Origin: Sorangium cellulosum So0157-2
GTDB taxonomy: Bacteria > Myxococcota_A > Polyangia > Polyangiales > Polyangiaceae
Length of the DNA stretch: 64,000 nucleotides
Direction of reading: 5' to 3'
Assembly (NCBI RefSeq): GCF_000418325.1
Contig: NC_021658.1
Span: 1,116,001-1,180,000, forward strand
Positions 24,088 to 32,701 of this stretch are shown here, in pieces; the first letter of the stretch is position 1; every line of letters starts with the position of its first letter. The position numbers were made by a program, and so were the translations under genes. The notes beneath the pieces were generated by a model. That model did not search any database. It saw nothing but the letters and a program-made list of their open reading frames with translations, and was not told where the DNA came from.

Positions 24088-25680
24088 ATGCAAAACACCA
24101 GCGCTTCGTCGGCGCAGGAAGAGCGGCCCGGCGCCTCGCCGGGCGAGGACGGGGCTGCACCGGCGCGGGCGCCGCGCGCGGCGGGCCGCCGGGGCGCGAG
24201 GCCGCGCGCCGTCGTGATCGGCAGCGGCTTCGGGGGGCTCGCGGCGGCCGTGCGGCTCGGGGTGCGGGGCTACGAGGTCACGGTCGTCGAGAAGCTCGAC
24301 GCGCCGGGCGGGCGCGCGTACGTGCACCGGCAGGACGGCTTCACCTTCGACGCGGGGCCGACCGTCATCACGGCGCCGTTCCTCTTCGAGGAGCTCTGGC
24401 AGCTCTGCGGCCGGAAGATGGCCGACGACGTCGATCTCAGGCCGGTGACGCCGTTCTACCGGATCCGCTTCCACGACGGCGTGACCTTCGACTACACGGG
24501 CGACGCTGCCGCCATGCGCGCCGAGGTCGCGCGCCTGTCGCCCGGCGACGTCGCGGGCTACGAGCGCTTCGTCAAGACGAGCGAGGCGATCTTCCGCGTC
24601 GGGTTCGAGGAGCTCGCCCACGTGCCGTTCGGGTCGTGGACGGACATGGCGCGCATCGTGCCCGACATGATGCGGCTCGAGAGCTACCGCACGGTCTACG
24701 GGCTCGTCGCGAAGCACGTGAAGGACGACCGCCTGCGCCAGGTGCTGAGCTTCCACCCGCTGCTCGTCGGCGGGAACCCGTTCTCGACGACCTCGATCTA
24801 CAGCCTGATCGCGTTCCTCGAGCGCAACTGGGGCGTGCACTTCCCGATCGGCGGCACGGGCGCCCTCGTGCGCGGGCTCGTGTCCCTCATCGAGGGGCTC
24901 GGCGGGTCGGTGCGGTGCGGCGCCGAGGTGCGGCGCATCTCGGTCGAGGGCGGCCGCGCGCGGGGCGTCGAGCTCGCGTCGGGGGAGCGGCTCGCGGCCG
25001 ACGTCGTGGTCTCGAACGCGGACTCGGCGTGGACGTACCGGCACCTCGTGGCGCCCGAGGCGCGGCGGCGCTGGACCGACCGCCGCGTCGAGCGGCAGCG
25101 CTACTCGATGAGCCTCTTCGTGTGGTACTTCGGCACGCGCCGGCAGTACCCGGACGTCGCGCACCACACCATCCTCCTCGGCCCGCGGTACAAGCCGCTG
25201 CTCGAGGACATCTTCCAGAGGCACGTGCTCGCAGACGACTTCAGCCTGTACCTGCACCGGCCGACCGCCACGGACCCGGCCCTCGCGCCGCCCGGGTGCG
25301 ACGCGTTCTACGTGCTGTCGCCGGTGCCGAACCTGCTCAGCGGCACGGACTGGCCCGCGACCCAGGAGCGCTACCGGCGCTCGATCGCGGCGCTGCTCGA
25401 GGCGACGCTCCTGCCGGGGCTCGAGGGCGCGCTCGCGAGCTCGCGGCTGCTCACGCCGCAGGATTTTCAGGACCGGCTGCTGTCGTTCCGGGGCGCGGCG
25501 TTCGGGCCGGAGCCGGTGCTCACGCAGAGCGCCTTCTTCCGGCCCCACAACGCGAGCGAGGACGTCGAGCACCTCTACCTCGTCGGGGCAGGGACGCACC
25601 CGGGGGCCGGCCTGCCCGGGGTGCTCTCGTCGGCGCGCGTGCTGGATCGGGTGGTGCCGGATGCATCGACCTTCGGCTGA
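24088..25680 (+). CDS. crtI: Phytoene desaturase
   Basis: 530 residues. The first 38 are disordered (Ser/Ala/Arg-rich), then the FAD dinucleotide motif VVIGSGFGGLAAAVRL (42-57), substrate region GPTVITAPFLFEELW, and the CrtI C-terminal signature THPGAGLPGVLSSARV. It desaturates phytoene to neurosporene or lycopene. There is no Shine-Dalgarno; the -10 box ends 7 nt before the ATG, so the mRNA is probably leaderless. It overlaps crtB by 20 nt. The gene heads a crtI-crtB-cruA operon divergent from the CarH-type regulator. Confidence 0.93.
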   Translation: MQNTSASSAQEERPGASPGEDGAAPARAPRAAGRRGARPRAVVIGSGFGGLAAAVRLGVRGYEVTVVEKLDAPGGRAYVHRQDGFTFDAGPTVITAPFLFEELWQLCGRKMADDVDLRPVTPFYRIRFHDGVTFDYTGDAAAMRAEVARLSPGDVAGYERFVKTSEAIFRVGFEELAHVPFGSWTDMARIVPDMMRLESYRTVYGLVAKHVKDDRLRQVLSFHPLLVGGNPFSTTSIYSLIAFLERNWGVHFPIGGTGALVRGLVSLIEGLGGSVRCGAEVRRISVEGGRARGVELASGERLAADVVVSNADSAWTYRHLVAPEARRRWTDRRVERQRYSMSLFVWYFGTRRQYPDVAHHTILLGPRYKPLLEDIFQRHVLADDFSLYLHRPTATDPALAPPGCDAFYVLSPVPNLLSGTDWPATQERYRRSIAALLEATLLPGLEGALASSRLLTPQDFQDRLLSFRGAAFGPEPVLTQSAFFRPHNASEDVEHLYLVGAGTHPGAGLPGVLSSARVLDRVVPDASTFG

Positions 25681-26617
25681 GGCGTCGGCGGCGGACTTCG
25701 CCGCGTGCAGGGCGCTCCTGCGCAAGGGGTCGAAGAGCTTCGCCGCCGCGGCGCTCCTCCTGCCCGCGCGGGTGAGGGAGCCGGCCGCGGCGTTCTACGC
25801 GTTCTGCCGCGTCGCCGACGACGCGGTCGACGAGCTCGGCGAGCACGCCCCGCCGTCGGCCGCCGCGGCGGCGGTCGCGGCCCTGCGCGAGCGGCTCGCG
25901 CGCGCCGCGATGGGCAACCCCGACGACGGCCCCGTCGACCGGGCGCTCGCCCACGTCATGGCGGCGCACGCGCTGCCGCGCGCGTTCATCGAGGCGCTGC
26001 TCGAGGGGTTCGCGTGGGACGCGGAGGGGCGCCGCTACGAGACGCTCTCGGACCTGAACGCCTACGCGGCGCGCGTGGCGGGCGCCGTGGGCGCGACGAT
26101 GTCGACGCTCATGGGGGCGCGCGGGCCCGACGCGCTCGCGCGGGCGTGCGATCTGGGCGTCGCCATGCAGCTCACGAACATCGCGCGCGACGTGGGCGAG
26201 GACGCCCGGCGCGGGCGGATCTACCTGCCGCTCGCGTGGATGCGGGAGGCCGGGATCGAGCCGGACGCGTGGCTCTTGCGGCCCACCTTCGACGACCGGC
26301 TGGGGCGGATCGTCGCGCGGCTGCTCGACGAGGCGGAGGTGCTCTACCGCCGCGCGGGCGCCGGGATCCCGATGCTGCCGCGCGACTGCCGCGCCGCGAT
26401 CCAGGCGGCGCGGCTGATCTACGCGGACATCGGGCGCGCCGTCGCGCGCCGCGGCTTCGACTCGGTGTCGGCGCGGGCGGTGGTGTCGCCCGGCCGCAAG
26501 CTGTGGCTCGTGCTGCAGGCGCTCGTCCGCAGGCCGGTCGCGCCGGCGGAGGAGCGCGAGCACGGCGCGGCGCCGCCGCTCGACGAGGTCCGCTTCCTCC
26601 TGGAGGCGGCGCGATGA
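25661..26617 (+). CDS. crtB: Phytoene synthase
   Basis: 318 residues of squalene/phytoene synthase type. Two aspartate-rich motifs are present: DDAVDE near residue 52 and NIARDVGEDARRGRIYLP near 170, both needed for Mg-diphosphate binding. It condenses two GGPP molecules to phytoene. The start ATG 25661 lies inside the end of crtI (20-nt overlap) and its stop overlaps the next ATG (ATGA), so the three genes are translationally coupled. GGPP would come from crtE at 31351. Confidence 0.93.
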   Translation: MHRPSAEASAADFAACRALLRKGSKSFAAAALLLPARVREPAAAFYAFCRVADDAVDELGEHAPPSAAAAAVAALRERLARAAMGNPDDGPVDRALAHVMAAHALPRAFIEALLEGFAWDAEGRRYETLSDLNAYAARVAGAVGATMSTLMGARGPDALARACDLGVAMQLTNIARDVGEDARRGRIYLPLAWMREAGIEPDAWLLRPTFDDRLGRIVARLLDEAEVLYRRAGAGIPMLPRDCRAAIQAARLIYADIGRAVARRGFDSVSARAVVSPGRKLWLVLQALVRRPVAPAEEREHGAAPPLDEVRFLLEAAR

Positions 26618-28077
26618 GCGCCGGGGCGGGCGGCGCGGCGGCGCGGGAGCTCGACGCGGCGCGGGCGCGCGTGCGCGAGGCGGGCGGCGAGGCGCTGCTC
26701 GCGCGCCTCGAGCACCTCGACGCGGCGCGGGCCGAGCCCTCGCGGCCGGCGGCGGCGCCGCGGCCGCCGGACCGGGGCGCGGCCGCCGATTTCGACGTCG
26801 TCGTCGCGGGCGGCGGGCTGTCGCTCCTGCTCGCGCCGATGCTCGCGTCGGCCGGGCTGCGGGTCGCGGTGCTCGACCGGGCGCGGATCGGCGCGGCGCA
26901 CCGCGAGTGGAACGCCGGGACGGCCGAGGTGGCCGCGCTCGAGGCGTCGGGGATCTTCGCGCCGGGCGAGGTGGAGCGGCTCGTTGTCGCCCGCTACGTC
27001 GAGGGGCTGTGCCGCTGGCACGGCGGCGGGACGTACCCGGTGCGCGGCGTGCTCGATCACGCCATCGACGCGGGGGGGCTGCTCGCCGCGGCGCGGGCCC
27101 GGGCCGAGGCGCTCGGGGTGACGCTGCTCGACGGGCACGCGCTGCTCGGGCACGCGGAGGGGCCGGACGCGGTCGCGCTCGCCGTGGCCGAGGCGCGGCC
27201 GGGCGCCGCGCCGCGCGGCCTGTCCGCGCGGCTCCTCGTCGACGCGCGCGGCGCGGCGAGCCCGTACGCGACCGCGGACCTCGTCTGTCCGACGGTCGGC
27301 GGCGTGCTCGCGGGGCTGGCCGAGGGCGGCGGCGCGCGGCGGATCCGGCCGGACGTCGGTGAGATCCTCGCCACCACGGAGGACGTCGAGGAGGGCCGGC
27401 AGCACCTCTGGGAGGCGTTCCCGGGGCGGCCAGGCGAGACGACGGTCTACCTCTTCTATTACGCGCGCTCCGGGGACGTCGGGCCGGGCGCGCTGCTGTC
27501 GCTCTACGCGCGGTTCTTCCGGCTGCTCTCGCGGTACAAGGAGGGCGACGCGCGGCTCGTCCGGCCGACGTTCGGGCTCATCCCCGGCTGGTCGCGGCTG
27601 TCGCCCGCGCCGCGCGCGCCGGGGCGGCGGGTGCGGCTCGTGGGCGACGCGGCGGCGCGGCACTCGCCGCTGACGTTCTGCGGCTTCGGCGCGAACGTCC
27701 GCGAGCTCGCGACCACGGCCGCCGACCTGGCGCGCGCGGCGGCGGACCCGCGCGCGCCGAGCGCGGCGCGCGACGCGCCGGTGCACTCGGGCACGGGCGC
27801 GCTCGCGGCCCTCATGGCGAGGCCGGCCGGCGGGGCGAGGGCAGGGGAGATGAACGCGCTCCTCAACACGGCGTTCGCCGTGCTCCACGCGATGGGCGAC
27901 GACGCCTACGCGGCGCTGCTGCGCGACGAGATGCAACCGGCCGATTTCATTCGATTTTTGCGGGAGACGGCGGCGCGGCGGCCCGAGGTGTACCGCGAGG
28001 TCGTGAGCGCGCTGCCGCTCCGGGCCATCGGCCGCTGGGGCGCGGGGCTCGCGCGGGAGCTCTACCGCGCGCGCTGA
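26614..28077 (+). CDS. cruA: CruA-type FAD-dependent lycopene cyclase
   Basis: 487 residues from ATG 26614. A basic, Ala-rich N-terminal 58 residues precede the FAD motif VVVAGGGLSLLLAPMLA (62-78). HREWN at 96-100 with the following ELxxL-like context is characteristic of the CruA/CruP branch of lycopene cyclases known from green sulphur bacteria and cyanobacteria. Later motifs are DARGAASPYA, GWSRLSP and GDAAARHSPLTFCGFG. Expected activity: cyclisation of one or both lycopene ends to beta-rings. Last gene of the crtI-crtB operon, followed by a giant palindromic repeat. The CruA name is from motif recall; monocyclase versus dicyclase cannot be told. Confidence 0.75.
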   Translation: MSAGAGGAAARELDAARARVREAGGEALLARLEHLDAARAEPSRPAAAPRPPDRGAAADFDVVVAGGGLSLLLAPMLASAGLRVAVLDRARIGAAHREWNAGTAEVAALEASGIFAPGEVERLVVARYVEGLCRWHGGGTYPVRGVLDHAIDAGGLLAAARARAEALGVTLLDGHALLGHAEGPDAVALAVAEARPGAAPRGLSARLLVDARGAASPYATADLVCPTVGGVLAGLAEGGGARRIRPDVGEILATTEDVEEGRQHLWEAFPGRPGETTVYLFYYARSGDVGPGALLSLYARFFRLLSRYKEGDARLVRPTFGLIPGWSRLSPAPRAPGRRVRLVGDAAARHSPLTFCGFGANVRELATTAADLARAAADPRAPSAARDAPVHSGTGALAALMARPAGGARAGEMNALLNTAFAVLHAMGDDAYAALLRDEMQPADFIRFLRETAARRPEVYREVVSALPLRAIGRWGAGLARELYRAR

Positions 28078-28140
28078 CTCGGGTGCAGGCGCGTTGGGGG
28101 CGACGGCCTCGAGCGACGAGCAGGTGGATCGAGGGGAGGG

Positions 28141-28244
28141 TTCAACGCAAAGGCGCAAAGACGCAAAGACGCAAAGACGCAAAAAAGAAATGAAATTTCT
28201 TTCTTTCATCCTGCGTCTTTGCGCCTTTGCGTCTTTGCGTTGAA
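28141..28244. repeat. GCAAAG-type giant palindrome (copy 2)
   Basis: TTCAACGCAAAGGCGCAAAG... from 28141 is mirrored by ...CTTTGCGTCTTTGCGTTGAA ending 28244, with several tandem GACGCAAA units in each arm and a TGAAATTTC centre. It lies between the convergent cruA and crtZ genes and could act as a bidirectional terminator. Confidence 0.85.
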
Positions 28245-28254
28245 TTCTCCTCTT

Positions 28255-28803
28255 TTATGCGTTTCCAACCCGGATATCGCTCTCGGCGTCCGTCGTGTCG
28301 ACGGCGTCTGCGGTGCGCGCAGCACGCGCGCCGCCCGCGGCATGACCGCCCGCGGCTGCCCGGCGCGCGAGGACGAGGGGCCCGAGGAACAGGCCGTACG
28401 GCGGGCCGCCGGTGCTGTGGTGGACGCGGTGCGCGTCGCGGACGCGCGCGAGGTAGGGGATGCGCGCGAGGCCCGAGACCGGGAGCCGCCGGTGGACGAG
28501 GCCGTCGTGGACGAGGACGTACGCGAGGCCGAAGGCGGTCATGCCGAGGCCGAAGCCGAACGCGGCCTCGCGCAGCGGCCCAGGCGCGCCGTCGACGCCG
28601 TAGATGATGAGCCCGGCGGCGATCGGGGCGTGGAGGAACGCGAGCGCGTCGTTCTGCTCGAAGGCGCCGCGCCGCTTCGTGTGGTGGGAGCGGTGGATGC
28701 CCCAGAGGGCGTGATGCCAGACCCTGCCGTGGAGGAGCGCGGCCCACACCTCCATGATCGCGAAGGCGGCGAGCGCCGTGGCGATCCAGATCGCGAGCGT
28801 CAT
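28255..28803 (-). CDS. crtZ: Beta-carotene hydroxylase CrtZ (fatty-acid-hydroxylase superfamily)
   Basis: 182 residues from ATG 28803. Histidine clusters of the di-iron hydroxylases are present: HGRVWHHALWGIHRSHH (about 25-41), HDGLVHRR (about 118) and HRVHHSTG (about 140). Two to four membrane segments (AIWIATALAAFAIM; APIAAGLIIYG; GFGLGMTAFGLAYVL). It would add hydroxyl groups at C3 of beta-ionone rings. The start overlaps the crtC stop by 4 nt, so crtD-crtC-crtZ are coupled. The stop lies 10 nt from the palindromic repeat. Confidence 0.87.
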   Translation of the reverse strand: MTLAIWIATALAAFAIMEVWAALLHGRVWHHALWGIHRSHHTKRRGAFEQNDALAFLHAPIAAGLIIYGVDGAPGPLREAAFGFGLGMTAFGLAYVLVHDGLVHRRLPVSGLARIPYLARVRDAHRVHHSTGGPPYGLFLGPLVLARRAAAGGHAAGGARAARTADAVDTTDAESDIRVGNA

Positions 28804-29750
28804 CGCGCCCTCCGCATGCGGAACGGCAGGAGGAGCTGCACCCAGGGGCTGGCGAAGCGGTCGAGCGAGAGGGCCTCGTGGACGACCGTCGCCGGCTTGC
28901 CGCCGAACGTGGCGGCCGCGAGGGAGCGCGCGTAGAACGGCGTGTCCTCGTAGGTGCGGAGGAGCCGCGGCGCGGAGCCCGGGTCGGCGGCGATCTCCCG
29001 CGCGATGCCCCAGCGCGTGTCGCCGAGCGGCCGCGGGGCGAGCGGCGGGAGCTCGCGCGCGCCGCCCCTCGCGTCGAACGCGGGCGAGAGGAGCATGCGC
29101 GTGCCGTCGCGGCGCCGGACGTCGTAGGTGAGGGCGATCCCGTCCGACCCGACCGCGCGCGACCAGGTCCAGCGCTCGAACCCGCGCTCGAGCGGCTCGT
29201 CGCCGGCGTTCGTGTCGAGGTAGGCGCTGCCGGAGAAGCGCAGCGACGGGTGCGCGAGCTCGACCTCTGCGCGCGCGATCGGCGCGAGCGGCGACCAGCG
29301 GTGCCGCCCCCACCGGTCCAGCGCGACCCCGGCGCGCGCGCCCGGCGCCGCGGGCTCGGGCACGGACGGGCGGAGGCGCACCGTCCCGGCGAGGCGCGAG
29401 GGGACCGGCGCCGTGACCTCGTCGAAGGCGACGCGGAGCTCGCCGCCGGACCACTCCATCACGCTCGGGCCGATGGCGAGCGACCGCGGCGCCCTGAAGA
29501 CGGCGCCCCGCGGCCGCTCGGTCAGCGCCCAGCGATCGGCGCGCGGGCCGTACAGCGCGACGTTCATCGCGCAGTGCATGAGCGGGTCCGCGGCGCCGCG
29601 CGCGCGGGCCCTGGCGTAGTACGGCGAGAAGACGCTCCCGAGCATCGCGATGATCGTGATCGCGCTCCGGCCGTCGTCGCTCACCGCGTCCAGGTACCAC
29701 CAGGCGTAGCCGCCGCTCGGGATCTCGAGGTCGAAGCGAGGTCCTCCATC
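28800..29750 (-). CDS. crtC: Carotenoid 1,2-hydratase CrtC, start uncertain
   Basis: About 316 residues from the first conserved codons. IPSGGYAWWYLDAVSDDG, GSVFSPYY, and HCAMNVALYGPRADRWALTE are clear CrtC (hydroxyneurosporene synthase) motifs. The enzyme adds water to the psi-end C1,2 double bond of acyclic carotenoids. No ATG, GTG or TTG occurs in this frame near the conserved start; the nearest lie over 100 nt upstream inside crtD. An ATG two codons away (29751-29749) is one base out of frame and followed by GGAGGA. Either a rare start codon is used, translation restarts from crtD, or there is a one-base indel in the gene or the assembly. It overlaps the crtD end by about 70 nt and crtZ by 4 nt. 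Confidence 0.82.
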   Translation of the reverse strand, partial: DGGPRFDLEIPSGGYAWWYLDAVSDDGRSAITIIAMLGSVFSPYYARARARGAADPLMHCAMNVALYGPRADRWALTERPRGAVFRAPRSLAIGPSVMEWSGGELRVAFDEVTAPVPSRLAGTVRLRPSVPEPAAPGARAGVALDRWGRHRWSPLAPIARAEVELAHPSLRFSGSAYLDTNAGDEPLERGFERWTWSRAVGSDGIALTYDVRRRDGTRMLLSPAFDARGGARELPPLAPRPLGDTRWGIAREIAADPGSAPRLLRTYEDTPFYARSLAAATFGGKPATVVHEALSLDRFASPWVQLLLPFRMRRAR

Positions 29751-31249
29751 ACGCTCCGCGCCGCGAGATGGCCGCTCAGCGCCGCCATCGGCACGCCCGC
29801 CCCCGGGTGCGCGCTCCCGCCGGCGAAGTACAGGCCCGGGAGCTTCGAGCGCGAGGCCGGGCGCGCGAAGGTGGAGTTCCACCCGTGGGACACCGGCCCG
29901 TACAGCGCGCCCCCCGTCGCCGGGAACATGCGCTCGAAGTCCGCCGGCGTCGTCGACACCGGGGAGGGGCTGGCGCTCCTCAGCGTGAGGCCGAACCGCT
30001 GCAGTCGCTGGAACACGCGCTGTTCCCATTCGTGGATCTCCGTGGATGAGGGGGTGTGCATATCACCGGTCGCAGGGGCGTTGACGATGAAAAACAGGCG
30101 CTCTTCTGCAGGTGCGCGCGCAGGCGCTGGCGCCGCGTCGAGCTCGGGGGACGGCTGGTTCCAGCGGTCCTCGGCGCAGAGGTAGATGGTGGGGTCGCGC
30201 GGGGACACGGCGCGATCGAAGAGGTCGCGGAACTCGGCCTCGTAGTCCCTCGAGAAGAAGACGTTGTGCCGGAGCAGGGGAAAGCCGCTCACCTCGGCGA
30301 CGAGCGCCAGGGTGAGCGCCGAGAGCGACCGCGGCGCCTCGGCCGGGGCCTTGCGGGCGGCGCGCTGGCCGAAGAGGCCGCTCCGCAGCGCCGCCGGGTC
30401 GGCGTTCATCACGATCGCGTCGGCCTCGATGCGCTCGCCGCCCTCGAGCACGACGCCCGCCGCGCGGCCGCGGCCGTCCTCGATGGCGGCGACGTGCGCG
30501 CCGCAGCGCAGGGTCGCCCCGGCGCGGGTCGCGGCCGCGGCGAGCGCCTCGGCCACCCGGTACATCCCGCCCTCGGGGGACCAGACGCCCTCGCGCTCCA
30601 CGTGCGCGATCAAGCTCAGCGTGGCCGGCGCGAGGTACGGCGACGAGCCGCAGTAGGTGGCGTACCGCCCGAACAGCTGGAGCAGGCGCGCGTCCGCGAA
30701 GAAGTCGCCGAGCGCGCGGTGGAGGGTGCGGTGCCCGTCGATCTTCATCATCCCGCCGAGGCCCAGGCTGCCCGCCGTGCTCAGGATCGTCTTGAGCGTG
30801 GGCCGCTCCGCGCGCAGGAACGGCGCCTCCACCACGTCGAAGATCTCGCGCGCGTACCGGCAGAACCGGCGGTACCCGTCCGCCTCCCGCGCCCCCGCGA
30901 GCGCGCCGATCGCGTCCGCGCTGCGCTCGAGGTCCGCGAAGAGATCGAGCGTCGAGCCGTCCGGCCAGGCGTGGCGCGCGAGCGTCTCGACCGGGCGGAG
31001 CGGCACGCAGTCCCCGAAGCGGAGCCCGAGCGACGCGAAGATCTCGTCGAAGACCCACCGCATCGTGAGCGTCGTCGGGCCGACGTCGAGGCGGCGATCG
31101 CCGATGGCCAGCTCGCGCATCTTTCCGCCGACGCGCGCCGCCCGCTCGAGTAGCACGACGTCGAGCCCGTTCGACGCCAGGAGCGCGGCCGCGGTCAGCC
31201 CGCCGATGCCCCCGCCGATCACCACGACGCGATCTCTCTTGTCCACCAT
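29681..31249 (-). CDS. crtD: Carotenoid 3,4-desaturase CrtD
   Basis: 522 residues, CrtI-family flavoprotein. FAD motif VVVIGGGIGGLTAAALLA (8-25), LDVGPTTLTMRWVFDEIF, and the C-terminal AGGSAHPGAGVPMAALSG. GPTTLTM in place of CrtI's GPTVIT, and the CrtC neighbour, point to CrtD (1-hydroxycarotenoid 3,4-desaturase). ATG 31249 has no strong RBS. The C-terminal 20 residues (TSRSRAAATPGG) look non-conserved and read through the start of crtC, supporting the idea of a frameshift at the crtD-crtC junction. Divergent from crtE over 101 bp. Confidence 0.85.
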   Translation of the reverse strand: MVDKRDRVVVIGGGIGGLTAAALLASNGLDVVLLERAARVGGKMRELAIGDRRLDVGPTTLTMRWVFDEIFASLGLRFGDCVPLRPVETLARHAWPDGSTLDLFADLERSADAIGALAGAREADGYRRFCRYAREIFDVVEAPFLRAERPTLKTILSTAGSLGLGGMMKIDGHRTLHRALGDFFADARLLQLFGRYATYCGSSPYLAPATLSLIAHVEREGVWSPEGGMYRVAEALAAAATRAGATLRCGAHVAAIEDGRGRAAGVVLEGGERIEADAIVMNADPAALRSGLFGQRAARKAPAEAPRSLSALTLALVAEVSGFPLLRHNVFFSRDYEAEFRDLFDRAVSPRDPTIYLCAEDRWNQPSPELDAAPAPARAPAEERLFFIVNAPATGDMHTPSSTEIHEWEQRVFQRLQRFGLTLRSASPSPVSTTPADFERMFPATGGALYGPVSHGWNSTFARPASRSKLPGLYFAGGSAHPGAGVPMAALSGHLAARSVMEDLASTSRSRAAATPGGTWTR

Positions 31250-31350
31250 GGAACCGCAGTGTACCCGGCGCGGGTGGTTTGTCTATACTTTGTTTAACTC
31301 GTGTTCAAACTGTTGACAATCCCTTGATCATCGCCCAAAACTCGGCCGAT
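31250..31350. promoter_or_regulatory. Divergent crtD/crtE promoter region
   Basis: AT-rich 101-bp gap. On the minus strand TTGAAC (31308-31303), 15-16 bp, TATAGA (31287-31282) could serve crtD. TTGACA at 31313-31318 with a poor AAAACT 18 bp on would start crtE at about its ATG. TTTGTC and TTGTCAA-type words recur here and over the crtI -35, a possible shared CarH site. Confidence 0.4.
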
Positions 31351-32259
31351 ATGGATTTCGATCGCCGGATCGAGCGCGTCCTTCTCGTCGCCATCGAGTC
31401 GCTCTCCTCGCCCGCGTCGCCGCCCGGGCTCCTCGCGGCGACGCACCACGCCGTCTTCCCTGGGGGCGCCCGCATCCGGCCACGGCTCTGCCTGGCGGTC
31501 GCCTCGGCGTACGGCGATCCTGCGCCGGAGGTCGCCGACGCGGCGGCGGCGGCGGTCGAGCTCATCCATTGCGCGTCGCTGGTCCATGACGACCTCCCCT
31601 GCTTCGACGACGCGCCGATCCGGCGCGGCCAGCCCTCGGTCCACCGGGCCTTCGGCGAGCCGATCGCGGTGCTCGCCGGCGATCAGCTGATCGTGCTCGC
31701 CTTCGAGGCGCTCGCGCGCGGCGCCTTCCACGCGGTGGCGAGCGGCGTGTCGGACGCGCGGCGGGCGGTCCGGTTCTTCGAGGTGCTCGCGGGCGGCGTC
31801 GGGATGCCCCAGGGGATCATCGCCGGGCAGGCGTGGGAGTCGGAGGCGAAGGTCCCGCTCTCGGCGTACCGGCGCGCGAAGACGGGGGCGCTGTTCGAGG
31901 CGGCGGCGACGCTGGGCGCGCTCTCGGCGGGCCAGGACGGGGCCGCCTGGCGGGACCTCGGGCAGCGCATCGGCGAGGCGTACCAGGTCGCGGACGACGT
32001 GCTCGACCTGATCGGCCAGCCGGAGGACATGGGCAAGCCGGCGGGGCGGGACGGGGCGCTGGGGCGGCCGAACACGGCGCTGGAGCTCGGGCTCTCGGGG
32101 ACGACGCGGCTGCTCCAGCGGCTCATCCAGGACGCGGTCGAGTCGGTGCCGCAGTGCCCGCGGGCCGACGACGTGCGGTCGTGGGCGGTCGAGCTGGGGG
32201 ACAGGCTCCTCCGGGCGTGCTCGGTGCGGGCGGCAGTCCCGAACGTGAGCTCGGCGTAG
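31351..32259 (+). CDS. crtE: Geranylgeranyl diphosphate synthase
   Basis: 302 residues from ATG 31351; an in-frame alternative start further upstream (31279) lies in the AT-rich promoter region. First aspartate-rich motif HDDLPCFDDAP (about 86-96, DDxxxxD type), second YQVADDVLDLIG near 215. Both are needed for Mg and allylic diphosphate binding. Makes GGPP for crtB. There is no Shine-Dalgarno before the ATG, again suggesting leaderless expression. It is the right-hand gene of the carotenoid cluster. Confidence 0.88.
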   Translation: MDFDRRIERVLLVAIESLSSPASPPGLLAATHHAVFPGGARIRPRLCLAVASAYGDPAPEVADAAAAAVELIHCASLVHDDLPCFDDAPIRRGQPSVHRAFGEPIAVLAGDQLIVLAFEALARGAFHAVASGVSDARRAVRFFEVLAGGVGMPQGIIAGQAWESEAKVPLSAYRRAKTGALFEAAATLGALSAGQDGAAWRDLGQRIGEAYQVADDVLDLIGQPEDMGKPAGRDGALGRPNTALELGLSGTTRLLQRLIQDAVESVPQCPRADDVRSWAVELGDRLLRACSVRAAVPNVSSA

Positions 32260-32701
32260 CCGGCCTCGACCGGCTCCGCCGGAGGGCCCGGCCCCCTCGG
32301 GGGCCTACGGCTGTTCAAAGGGGGCCGTCCGAGGCTTATGGCCGGGCTCCAGACATCAGCCCGTCCGCGCCCGGCGCGAACACGCCTTCCATTACGGCCT
32401 GCGGTTGTTTGAACGGGGGAGCTCGCGGGCCGTCCGAGACTTAGGGGTTGCGGAGGAACATGGCTGTTGGCGCGTCGCCGGACGGAAGCGAACAACGGGC
32501 TTCGGGAAAGGCCTTAATGCGACGTCGATCCGAGACAGAGGGCGTGCGGGCCGGCTCGACGAACGGTGTTTGGAGTGCCATCCTCGGCAGGCCTTTCCGC
32601 GCCTGCCGCGGCGGGCACGGCGTGGGGCGGCGCAGAGGGGGTATGCCCTGCGCCTCGTGAAGCAAGGGGTGGGTCGTAGTCCGCGATCGGGGGGATTGGG
32701 G
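32260..32701. other. Intergenic stretch with a degenerate direct repeat
   Basis: About 440 bases. Two related segments occur: 32305-32338 and 32398-32444, sharing CGG[CT]TGTT[CT][AG]A..GGGGG and GGCCGTCCGAG[GA]CTTA. A small hairpin GGCAGG/CCTGCC lies near 32587-32608. The downstream open frame extends back to 32405, but that part is not protein-like. Confidence 0.45.
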
